A stretch of DNA of 64,000 nucleotides, taken from Bemisia tabaci. Its lineage: Eukaryota; Arthropoda; Insecta; Hemiptera; Aleyrodidae. The stretch covers positions 24,800,382-24,864,381 of the forward strand of contig NC_092799.1 in the NCBI RefSeq assembly GCF_918797505.1, in the 5' to 3' direction. Shown one piece after another: positions 59,801 to 64,000 of the stretch; the first letter of the stretch is position 1, and each line of letters opens with the position of its first letter. The translations under genes and the position numbers were made by a program. The notes beneath the pieces are model-generated. The model was not told where the DNA came from, searched no databases, and was given only the letters and a program-made list of their open reading frames with translations.

Positions 59801-62700
59801 CATCAGAAGATCACACTCAGCAGTGAACCCAACTTAACATGCCGCTCTCCCCCCCCCCCCCTCAGTTTCTTACTGGTGCGCATTAGAGTTCTAAAAATTT
59901 ATTTTTGACTCTAATTTTAATTTTTGGTATTTCTTGGCTTTGTTTCCCCGCGAAATGGTGTGGACCCAGCACCATTTCTCCACCTTGTTACATACAGTTT
60001 CGGGCCACTTTTAGTGTTTAATTTTTTAATTTGTCCACAAGAACTCAATTTTGAGTTGTTGATACTAGAGCACAGAGGAGTATTCTATGAACATTTTTGG
60101 GCAAAAAAATTCAAAAATGTCGAATCATTCCAGAGTCAGGGCGGTTTGATCTATGTAGCTCCAAAAATGTATTTTTAAGATTAGCTTTTCTTAAATTCAT
60201 GCCTGTCATGTTCAGGACTTAAAATTGCCAAACTATAATGCTTTCTGTTTCAATATGAAAATCTGATGTTTCAACTCAACTTGTTAATAATTATTTCGTT
60301 AAAAATTTTGCCATCATGGTCTGAGATCCCTCTATACATTTATGTAATCTCTATCCCAACACTTTGCTGTGAGCATATATTTCAAGTTTATAACTCTCTT
60401 CTTCTTTGCAGGTGTGATATCCGAGGAAAAAGATGTTGAAGTAGAAGAGAAATTGTTTGAACTTGCCTCTGCAGCTGCAAACGAAGAAGAACCTCGAGGA
60501 CGCTCTCCTTGTTCAATTTTGTACTTGAATCGCCAAGAAGTGCAGGATAAGAATGTTGCTGACTGTGTCGAAGCCTTGTTGGGAGTTTATGTAAAGGTAA
60601 TCATGATCTCCAAAATGCTAGTATGAGATAACTGATAATTATCATAACAACCCAATTTAATTTTTCAGAATTTTGCATCCTCTTCTTATCAATTAAGGCG
60701 CTGGATGCAAAAAGCTCCCTTCTCAGTTGCAGTGTTACAGAGTCTCCTCTAATATTTCATTCATTGTAAGAAAAGTGAGTGCATCCATTTCACTAAAAAT
60801 TCTACTGAATATTCCTCATGATTCTACAATTTTCTATGGAAAGAATTCTGGAAAAATCACCCAGAAGAGGCTTCTCCAAGGGATTAATTAGCAATAGAGT
60901 TTCTGAAACACCGCAATCGAGAAGTGCCCTTTTTGCATTCAGTGCCTCAATTGTTCATCTAGACTAGACTCCATTGTATTCACAGCAAGGGCTATCCTGC
61001 CACCCAACAAACCACAAACTGGACATTGACTTGGAAAACCCTTTTGGTTAAGATTTCTCAATTCTCTCCGTCACAGACTTGTTCTTTTATTATTCCAGAA
61101 ATGCGGTATTCAAGCAGCTTTTCGAATGCTCTTATATTTCGGGATTTTGCCTGACTCAATCATACGCCAAGACCTTGTTTTTGACGATACTTTTGTCCCA
61201 GACGTAAGCATGAATCCAGCAGCTGATACCCCACAGCAAGTGGAGTTCCTTTTACAAGAATCCTGTTACGAAGTGTTAGAAAGGCAAATTGGATACACGT
61301 TTAAGGACAAGAGATATATTCTACAAGCTTTGTCTCACACTTCCTTTACACAAAATGTGATCACTGAATGTTATCAACGCCTGGAATTTCTAGGGGATGC
61401 AATTCTCGGTATGTACCTCTAAAACATTTCATTTTACTAATTTTAAGGGAAGGAAATTCTTTGCTCAGTCTTTTCAAGTGTTAGATAAGTTATTGAAGGC
61501 TAAGTCATGGCCGAATTTACGTATTTTCTGCCCTTAGACCGTCAAGATTTTGCCCGTGCCTACAATTTGCCGCGGGAGGAGGGCGAGTCAAAAATCATCG
61601 AATTTCAAAATTGTATTGGGGAGAAAGTTGCATCTTAGTATCAAACTAATATGTGCCAATGATCATGATTGACAAAAAACAAGTTCAGGTGCTGCTTTTA
61701 CAATTAGTGCAAAAAAGCACATTAGTTAATCTTTTTGCGCGCGTGGCAGTGCTGTATCTTTGTTTTCCTCTTGGTAATTTTTTTCGCCTCCCCTCAAAAT
61801 GTGCGCCACAGGACGCGGCCTAGGTGGCCTATGCCTAAATCCGACTTTGGACTATGGACTAAGGTTTAAATTGAAAGTCAGGAAATAGTCAGGGAATTCA
61901 GAGATTTTGGAGTTGGGGAAATTCAGGGTATTGGGAAGAGAATAAATGAAGGAAAACTCTGCTGAAGATGCAGCAAAAGAGTTTTATTGAGGAAACAAAT
62001 TTTATTTGTAATCAGGTTGGTCGAAAGTTTCAAAACAATATATCAAATTAATAATGGTTAGTACCAGAAACGAGTCATTTTTGACTCTCTTTATTTTTAA
62101 GACCTTCAATTTTGGAAACTTCTGTGCAATCCACCCAAGCTGATCTTTTTTGATCACTTCTCAAAAACTCGGGCTCCTTTAGAAGCTGAATTTGTTTAAA
62201 ATATGTATCTTTTAACCAGTTTGCTTTATCCCCTTTTCTGTTGAATCTATAAAATGAAGAAATTGGTGCTTACAATGATCCTTGTTAATAGATAATTTAA
62301 CCAACAGCAGTTTTTCCTCTCTATCATTTGCTTTTTTACCCAGTTTACCCACCTTTTAAGAAAAACAGGAATTAATTTTTGTTTGATTGTTTTTTCGTTT
62401 TACTTACACAAAAATTCATGGTATCTTTTTGTATGAAATTCCATTTTCACTCACATATTTCTCCTTCTGTTTTTTTCAGACTTTCTTATCACGTGCTATA
62501 TCTTCGAAAAAGGTCAACACCTAACTCCAGGGCAAGTGACTGATGTCCGATCAGCCTGTGTGAATAATGTCACCTTTGCATGTTTAGCTGTGCGGTATAG
62601 CATGCACAAATCTCTCCTATGCAGATCTGTGACTCTGCTCAAGGAAATTGACAAGTTTGCAAAATATCAGGAAGGTAAAAACCACAGAATTGGAGAAGAG
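26500..62700 (+). CDS. Dcr-2: Dicer-2-like endoribonuclease, 25 coding exons in window, 3' end missing
   Basis: Dicer cuts long dsRNA into siRNAs; in insects Dicer-2 loads Argonaute-2 for antiviral and transposon RNAi. Exons: 26500-26521 (candidate), 28926-29094, 30373-30550, 31587-31712, 32341-32516, 34588-34813, 36998-37143, 38777-38945, 39513-39652, 40587-40830, 42120-42262, 43379-43514, 45757-45981, 49994-50176, 50819-51041, 54093-54274, 54849-55027, 56126-56346, 57170-57465, 58167-58277, 58616-58828, 59250-59391, 60412-60596, 61099-61408, 62480-62700; 1,522 residues. Helicase: LPTGAGKT 41-48, DECH 152-155, GLTAT 183-187, ATDVLEEG 462-469, QSKGRARS 492-499. Dimerisation domain about 580-660, platform/PAZ about 700-956, RNase IIIa acidic residues E1182, D1186, D1334, E1337; RNase IIIb E1441, D1445. 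An intact helicase and a short RNase IIIa insert favour Dicer-2 over Dicer-1. All visible catalytic residues are present; the rest lies past 64,000. Confidence 0.93.
26981..27002 (-). pseudogene. Mirror copy of the candidate Dicer-2 first exon
   Basis: In the right arm of the inverted repeat the minus strand carries the same ATG, seven codons and GTAAGT donor. It points away from Dicer-2, toward SMIM20. Spliced to the SMIM20 exon at 19,544 it would hit TAG at once, so it has no evident coding partner. Confidence 0.5.
27425..28925. other. Stretch between inverted repeat and Dicer-2 exon 2
   Basis: No gene recognised. TTTGTCTCTCT-like words occur near 27,719, 27,849 and 27,964. A GC-richer promoter-like patch lies near 28,330-28,500. 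If the candidate first exon is used, this is intron 1. Confidence 0.5.
28330..28507 (+). promoter_or_regulatory. Possible alternative Dicer-2 promoter and 5' exon
   Basis: A CpG-rich patch with an inverted CCAAT box (GATTGGTCC at about 28,395), then ATGGCCAACTTGTCTGACG and a donor-like TTG|GTAATT. That ATG is out of frame with exon 2, so it could only be 5' UTR with an upstream frame, translation then starting at 28,931. Confidence 0.3.
28926..29094 (+). CDS. Dcr-2: Dicer-2 exon 2: Walker A
   Basis: Acceptor TTTCTTTCCTCAG, donor GTAAGT. It encodes [16 protein letters not shown] and [15 protein letters not shown], the Q-motif-like entry and ATP-binding loop of the helicase. ATG 28,931 is an alternative start. 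Confidence 0.93.
29151..29307. mobile_element. Small MITE in Dicer-2 intron
   Basis: GGCGGCTGAGAGGCGAAGTC and its inverse near 29,281-29,307 (CTCACCTGACTCTGCCTCTC) form 27-bp arms. Confidence 0.65.
29475..29711. mobile_element. MITE in Dicer-2 intron, long inverted ends
   Basis: ATTCGCCT...GACGAGTTTACCTGTTAACG pairs imperfectly with the inverse ending AGGCGAAT; arms of about 70 bp. Confidence 0.55.
29722..30110. repeat. Diverged foldback repeat in Dicer-2 intron
   Basis: GGACCTATTTTG and AAGGAGGTGTTTGCATTTTG recur inverted as CGGACCTATG and TGCCAACACCTTCTTTTC; the pairing is patchy. Confidence 0.4.
30373..30550 (+). CDS. Dcr-2: Dicer-2 exon 3: helicase motif Ia region
   Basis: Acceptor GTTTCCAG, donor GTAAAT. 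It encodes [18 protein letters not shown] and [13 protein letters not shown], matching the NTVELA...Q and VGEQGVDDW-type region of Dicer-2. Confidence 0.93.
31375..31540 (+). pseudogene. Most decayed copy of the DECH exon
   Basis: AAAAATTAGAAAATGTGAGC and TAGCTGTTTTCAACGCACG parallel AAATTAGAAAATGTGAACC and GAGCTGTTCAGAATCACC of the intact exon, with a large insertion and stops. It lies directly upstream of the repeat unit holding the intact exon; the left edge is uncertain. Confidence 0.55.
31587..31712 (+). CDS. Dcr-2: Dicer-2 exon 4: DECH box
   Basis: Acceptor CTTTTTTCCAG, donor GTATGT. It encodes [13 protein letters not shown] and [18 protein letters not shown], the Walker B motif. This exon is the intact member of a decayed tandem array (31,375-31,885). 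Confidence 0.94.
31717..31885 (+). pseudogene. Decayed downstream duplicate of the DECH exon
   Basis: Offset 173-174 bases from the intact exon and recognisable throughout, including the upstream intron end. The acceptor CCAG has become ACTG and in-frame stops are present (TGA early, TAA inside the former LLIFDECH part), so it cannot replace the exon. Confidence 0.85.
32341..32516 (+). CDS. Dcr-2: Dicer-2 exon 5: motif III
   Basis: Acceptor GTCCATCTAG, donor GTAAAC. It encodes [16 protein letters not shown] and the [12 protein letters not shown] segment leading into the helicase insert domain. Confidence 0.93.
32858..33354. mobile_element. Foldback element family D, copy 1
   Basis: Nearly a full palindrome: AATGGAGGTTGCATGTGTGA at the left, inverse CTCACACATGCAACATCTTC at the right, with arms of about 220 bp. 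Copy 2 is at 52,266-52,773. Confidence 0.8.
33772..34040. mobile_element. MITE family I, copy 2
   Basis: GGAAACAAGCCACATCAGCC and the inverse GGCTGGTGTGGCTTGGTTCC mark the arms; related to 8336-8595 but more diverged. Confidence 0.75.
34588..34813 (+). CDS. Dcr-2: Dicer-2 exon 6: helicase insert (Hel2i)
   Basis: Acceptor GTCCATACAG after a long T-rich tract, donor GTAAGT. Seventy-five codons, [14 protein letters not shown] to KNMLADLS, with low conservation as expected for Hel2i. Confidence 0.88.
34900..35190. repeat. Dispersed repeat family A, inverted copy
   Basis: CGGTGTTTCAAAATGTCCAC, AATAAAGTATGACAAGAAGT and TGCAACTTTGCAAACGGAGA are inverse counterparts of family A words. Confidence 0.5.
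35886..36508. mobile_element. Foldback element, TGGGCCTGTTGCAAAC termini
   Basis: Arms of roughly 245 bp, beginning ATGGGCCTGTTGCAAACTTT and ending with its inverse, around a loop of about 140 bp. Arm mismatches are scattered, so it is not very recent. Confidence 0.8.
36998..37143 (+). CDS. Dcr-2: Dicer-2 exon 7: helicase insert
   Basis: Acceptor GCACTTTACAG, donor GTAAAT. It encodes [18 protein letters not shown] and TELIFIR; the [10 protein letters not shown] helix resembles the G-W/L-CA helix of other Dicers. Confidence 0.9.
37586..38580. mobile_element. mariner-type remnant with ~290-bp inverted termini
   Basis: Termini ACAAAGGCTGTTCAAAAAGT are exact inverses, followed by long inverted arms. 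On the minus strand (about 38,022-37,890) a fragment reads [20 protein letters not shown] and SGRP, the helix-turn-helix region of a mariner transposase. The catalytic domain is absent. Confidence 0.8.
38777..38945 (+). CDS. Dcr-2: Dicer-2 exon 8: start of helicase C domain
   Basis: Acceptor ATTTTTCCAG, donor GTGAGT. It encodes [12 protein letters not shown] and the [18 protein letters not shown] strand, the motif IV equivalent. Confidence 0.93.
39513..39652 (+). CDS. Dcr-2: Dicer-2 exon 9: helicase C
   Basis: Acceptor TTTCTCACAG, donor GTAAGT. It encodes [13 protein letters not shown] and ends in the IIDK segment just before motif V. Confidence 0.91.
40587..40830 (+). CDS. Dcr-2: Dicer-2 exon 10: motifs V and VI
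   Basis: Acceptor TTATTTTGCAG, donor GTATAG. It encodes [39 protein letters not shown] and a coiled helix ending NIEKKLKE. Both motifs are canonical. Confidence 0.95.
41010..41255. repeat. Dispersed repeat family A copy in Dicer-2 intron
   Basis: GGCTTCCTGTCATACTGTAT, GTTCTTGAAAACTTCCC, AATGGGAGAGATTTG and AAACACCG in family A order. Confidence 0.5.
41518..41816. mobile_element. hAT-like MITE, CTAGGGSTGTTCAA termini
   Basis: CTAGGGCTGTTCAA and TTGAACACCCCTAG are inverses with one mismatch, a typical hAT end. Flanks are G-rich and show no clear target duplication. Confidence 0.65.
42120..42262 (+). CDS. Dcr-2: Dicer-2 exon 11: helicase-DUF283 linker
   Basis: Acceptor TCTTTTTCAG, donor GTATCC. 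It encodes [19 protein letters not shown] and ends SLVNR. Confidence 0.9.
42611..42761. mobile_element. hAT-like MITE, CAGTGGC termini
   Basis: CAGTGGCAAAGTGTG and CACGCTACGCCACTG are imperfect inverses. Flanks TTTATAAT and TCTATAAT match at 7 of 8 bases, consistent with an aged 8-bp target duplication. Confidence 0.7.
42963..43348. mobile_element. Element with 22-bp inverted ends
   Basis: GAAGTTTCCCAACTGTTTCC at the left is exactly inverted at the right (GGAAACAGTTGGGAAACTTC), enclosing about 340 bp. Confidence 0.6.
43379..43514 (+). CDS. Dcr-2: Dicer-2 exon 12: dimerisation domain
   Basis: Acceptor GGTCCTTACAG, donor [24 protein letters not shown] and the alternating [12 protein letters not shown] strand are the first half of the DUF283/dsRBD-like fold that opens R/N-Y-C-LP in other Dicers. 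Confidence 0.92.
44249..44798. mobile_element. Foldback family C, complete copy
   Basis: TGGACCACTAGACAAGG at the left and CCTTGTCTAGTGGTCCA at the right; the whole 550 bp is a palindrome with scattered mismatches and almost no loop. Related DNA is at 9050-9225 and 63,512-64,000. Confidence 0.8.
44808..44952. mobile_element. 145-bp palindromic MITE
   Basis: CATCCACCGCAGTGGTGACA and the inverse end GGTGTCACCACCGCGGTGGA make arms of about 47 bp. Confidence 0.8.
45757..45981 (+). CDS. Dcr-2: Dicer-2 exon 13: end of dimerisation domain
   Basis: Acceptor TTTTTTGTGCAG, donor [26 protein letters not shown] is the last helix of the fold, followed by [14 protein letters not shown] and [12 protein letters not shown], the basic turn before the platform. 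Confidence 0.93.
47135..47791. mobile_element. Element with GAGCTGCGTTGCTAAA-type inverted ends
   Basis: GAGCTGCGTTGCTAAACTCT pairs with the inverse near 47,772-47,791 (ACTTTAGCAACTCAGCT). GC-rich TCTCCGGAG/CGGAGAG words fill both ends. Confidence 0.65.
49490..49655. repeat. Palindrome-like repeat
   Basis: CAGTATAAAACTGAAG...CATCCAAGCATGA recurs inverted as GTGCTTGGAAACG...CTCAGTTTTAT; similar words occur at 6630-6700 in an XPO1 intron. Confidence 0.4.
49994..50176 (+). CDS. Dcr-2: Dicer-2 exon 14: platform domain
   Basis: Acceptor TTTTTTTTTTAG, donor GTACTT. It joins exon 13 in phase 0 and encodes [16 protein letters not shown] and [11 protein letters not shown], aligning without gaps to the Dicer platform strand and its FGILT-KPIP motif. 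Confidence 0.92.
50819..51041 (+). CDS. Dcr-2: Dicer-2 exon 15: platform helices
   Basis: Acceptor TACTTTATAG, donor [23 protein letters not shown] corresponds to the FP-YTRSGEV segment of other Dicers, then an amphipathic helix [19 protein letters not shown]. Confidence 0.9.
52266..52773. mobile_element. Foldback element family D, copy 2
   Basis: AATGGAGATGTTGCATGTGT inverted at the right end; internal TCCCACGCTATCCTGAGAGT and its inverse. Same layout as 32,858-33,354 with diverged bases. Confidence 0.8.
52776..52906. mobile_element. 131-bp palindrome
   Basis: GAGCATCACTAATTAATGGA and ATTAGTTAGTGATGCTC, with the arms continuing through CCATTTATCCATTGGATTCA and its inverse to a short loop. 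Confidence 0.8.
53488..53778. mobile_element. MITE with CAGGGTGTCTAC termini
   Basis: CAGGGTGTCTAC and GTAGACACCCTG are exact inverses; the interior repeats GTACTGAAAAAGTAC-like words. Confidence 0.75.
54093..54274 (+). CDS. Dcr-2: Dicer-2 exon 16: start of PAZ
   Basis: Acceptor ATTATTTTTAAG, donor GTAAGC. It encodes [16 protein letters not shown] and [15 protein letters not shown], matching D--VI-P-YRN of the PAZ entry. Confidence 0.9.
54849..55027 (+). CDS. Dcr-2: Dicer-2 exon 17: PAZ core
   Basis: Acceptor TGTGTTCCAG, donor GTCAGT. It encodes [37 protein letters not shown]. The frame stays open 165 codons into the following intron. Confidence 0.92.
55028..55523 (+). other. Open frame running on from the PAZ exon into the intron
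   Basis: After the GTCAGT donor the PAZ frame continues for 165 codons to TAA (55,521-55,523). The translated extension shows no Dicer homology. AATAAA occurs at about 55,188. It could be read only if intron 17 is retained. Confidence 0.4.
56126..56346 (+). CDS. Dcr-2: Dicer-2 exon 18: connector helix
   Basis: Acceptor TTTATCCCCTCAG, donor GTTTGT. It encodes [19 protein letters not shown] and [19 protein letters not shown], the well-conserved PAZ-RNase III connector. The weaker donor is supported by phase with exon 19. Confidence 0.92.
56817..56856. repeat. Poly(T) run of about 40 bases
   Basis: Uninterrupted T tract in Dicer-2 intron 18; possibly the tail of a reverse-inserted retroelement, but no element was recognised beside it. 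Confidence 0.7.
57170..57465 (+). CDS. Dcr-2: Dicer-2 exon 19: linker to RNase IIIa
   Basis: Acceptor CTTTTCTCAG, donor GTAAGA. Ninety-eight full codons, including [19 protein letters not shown]; poorly conserved linker. Open and in phase on both sides. Confidence 0.85.
58167..58277 (+). CDS. Dcr-2: Dicer-2 exon 20: RNase IIIa approach
   Basis: Acceptor TTTTTTTTACAG, donor GTAAGG. Thirty-seven codons ending [11 protein letters not shown], where other Dicers have GP-P-LILQ. Confidence 0.86.
58616..58828 (+). CDS. Dcr-2: Dicer-2 exon 21: RNase IIIa signature
   Basis: Acceptor CTTATGTTTCAG, donor GTGAAT. It encodes [30 protein letters not shown] and [19 protein letters not shown]. Glu and Asp of LETLGDS (1182, 1186) are the first catalytic pair. 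Confidence 0.95.
59250..59391 (+). CDS. Dcr-2: Dicer-2 exon 22: RNase IIIa insert
   Basis: Acceptor CTCTTTTTCAG, donor [17 protein letters not shown] is the NWLPPG/R motif; a short acidic insert follows. Confidence 0.91.
59578..59989. mobile_element. Young foldback element in Dicer-2 intron 22
   Basis: Arms 59,578-59,715 and 59,851-59,989 are nearly perfect inverses (AACAAGGTGGAGAAATGGTG outermost), around a loop of about 135 bp. The high arm identity makes it the least decayed of the intronic foldbacks after 26,076-27,424. Confidence 0.85.
60412..60596 (+). CDS. Dcr-2: Dicer-2 exon 23: second RNase IIIa catalytic pair
   Basis: Acceptor TTCTTTGCAG, donor [24 protein letters not shown] supplies Asp1334 and Glu1337. 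The insert between the catalytic pairs is far shorter than in Dicer-1. Confidence 0.94.
60790..60950. repeat. Family A-like fragment
   Basis: CTACTGAATATTCCTC, AGTTTCTGAAACACCGCAAT and AGTGCCCTTTTTGCA resemble parts of family A. Confidence 0.35.
61099..61408 (+). CDS. Dcr-2: Dicer-2 exon 24: RNase IIIb signature
   Basis: Acceptor TTTATTATTCCAG, donor GTATGT. It encodes [16 protein letters not shown] and [13 protein letters not shown]; Glu1441 and Asp1445 are the first RNase IIIb acidic pair. Confidence 0.95.
62480..62700 (+). CDS. Dcr-2: Dicer-2 exon 25: RNase IIIb, last in window
   Basis: Acceptor CTGTTTTTTTCAG, donor [44 protein letters not shown]. The second catalytic pair (GD-FES-AGAIY) and any dsRNA-binding domain must be beyond 64,000. 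Confidence 0.94.
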
Positions 62701-64000
62701 GTAAGTTTTTTAAAACATTTATAGATGAAATGGTTTCTTTGTAATTATTTTTTGCTTTGCACAGCTGATCTGTTTCAAACGAATCAGATCGCAAGTTGAT
62801 TCATTTTTTGTCTAATGTCCGTGATTGTCCTCTTGTGAATCATTCAAATTCTAAAAGCCGGATACAATGCTTCAAGAAATATTTTAAAAAAACACCTTGG
62901 TAGTCAACATGTTAAAAAAATGAATTAAATGATTGTAAATAGAACAGGATTTGAAGACATAATCTCTCCACTGTGTACAGTGTTTCTCTAAAAATTCTTG
63001 GTTATAGCCCAAACGTTGGTATCTTCCTCCTTTGTATTGTAGGTGGATCGAGCTGTCCGTTAGTTGGCAGTAAGTTGTAAGTAAGCTGTCTGATAGGCTG
63101 TTTCAGCTGAAACTAAGATTATGTTCACACAATTTGCTGATGAATACAACCAGCAAAATTAGGACTCACAGTAATAATGTTGACAGCAAATGCCTGAAAG
63201 TAATAATGTTGATAATTGAGCCTTTTAAGCTGGAATAATCACTAGTAGCTGAAAACATGGGCTAGAATAAATCTCTTGTGAAGTTTTCATTATTAGGCAT
63301 GCTGCCGAGTTTGGGCTGCAGGAAAACTTCAAAACCACTATTTTTAACAAATTAGTCGTATTCCTAAAGCAACTCTCTGCACAGTATTAAAAAATATTTC
63401 AATTTTTACTCTAAAATCGTTGAGTCAAAAAAATATTTTTATGGGTGTTAATTCCACTCAACACCAGATCTCAAGATAAAATTAATGATTAACTGTTTTA
63501 AAAAAACACAATGGACCACCAGATAAGATACTAATTTAAGCATTCTGATACATCATTCTTGCATTGAAAATTACTGAAATCAACTCCTCAGTAAGATATT
63601 AACGTTTTTATTTTTCATTTGCCATGAGAAATTTGAGTCACAAGAAACGCAATACGCTACATAAGTCCAATCGCGTATCACAACGATTTTGGCAGGCTTC
63701 TCGATCGAGCACTGCTCATTTCTCATCCTGTGTTGTTCAAACTGTAAGCAACTTGTTGTAGCTGAGCCAAAGTGTCAAGATTGAGGTTGCCAGATTTTCA
63801 TATCACAAAGACTATCATGGTAACGTTTCGTGTGCAATTTGACTCACGTAAACCATTGAATTTTCATGAGCAGGAAGATTGAATTCATGCGTCAAGAAAC
63901 ATTAAATATATTGATCTGGAATTAATTTCAGTAATTTTCGTTCTAATTGTGTTCTACATGAAATTTTGGTTAAGGGACATGTATCAGAATGCGTAACTTT
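62701..64000. other. Start of Dicer-2 intron 25, with foldback at its end
   Basis: No further Dicer exon was found; the expected GDIFES and AGAIY motifs are absent. From 63,512 the sequence is repeat. Confidence 0.6.
63512..64000. mobile_element. Foldback family C, copy cut by window end
   Basis: TGGACCACCAGATAAGATAC, the internal AAGATTGAGGTTGCCAGATT and CATGTATCAGAATGCG follow 44,249-44,798 in order. The last ~20 bases are the inverse of 63,530-63,555, so about 20-40 bases of the right end lie past the window. Confidence 0.7.

Noticed and set aside
26500..62700. Assignment to Dicer-1
   Set aside because: The insert between the two RNase IIIa catalytic pairs is short and the helicase is intact and Dicer-2-like ([13 protein letters not shown] region); Dicer-1 proteins carry a much longer insert.

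Overview
The window is animal nuclear DNA: split genes with GT-AG introns, long AT-rich introns and intergenic DNA packed with small non-autonomous transposons. The proteins are arthropod-like (a Dicer-2-type Dicer with a short RNase IIIa insert) and the style of repeats suggests a hemipteran insect, perhaps a whitefly. The species is an inference and was not tested. Exons were built by hand from homology, GT-AG sites and phase, and every internal junction listed is phase-consistent.

Region 1 (1-16,100, + strand): the last eight coding exons of exportin-1 (XPO1/CRM1/embargoed), from 401 to the stop at 9414, encoding about the last 500 residues. Earlier exons lie left of the window. A long 3' flank follows, with poly(A) signal candidates at 13,874 and 15,842.

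Region 2 (16,350-19,544, - strand): a compact three-exon gene for an 87-residue SMIM20/MITRAC7 homologue, a cytochrome c oxidase assembly factor. It is convergent with XPO1. Its C-terminus keeps the phoenixin-like segment followed by Gly-Arg-Lys.

Region 3 (19,545-28,925): no complete gene. It holds MITEs, two hAT-type elements with intact 8-bp target duplications (24,012-24,962 and 24,979-26,074), and a 1.35 kb near-perfect inverted repeat (26,076-27,424). Each arm of that repeat carries a candidate first coding exon (ATG, seven codons, GTAAGT donor). The left-arm copy joins in frame to the first recognised Dicer exon.

Region 4 (26,500 or 28,926 to beyond 64,000, + strand): Dicer-2. Twenty-four recognised coding exons plus the candidate first exon encode 1,522 residues: DExD/H helicase, Dicer dimerisation domain, platform/PAZ, connector, complete RNase IIIa and the first part of RNase IIIb. 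The end of RNase IIIb and any dsRNA-binding domain lie past the window. The introns are filled with foldback elements. One intron region holds decayed tandem copies of the DECH-box exon.

The main points for a second look are the inverted duplication of the putative Dicer-2 first exon, the number of hairpin-forming elements inside the Dicer-2 transcription unit, the decayed DECH-exon array, and the phoenixin-like peptide in SMIM20.
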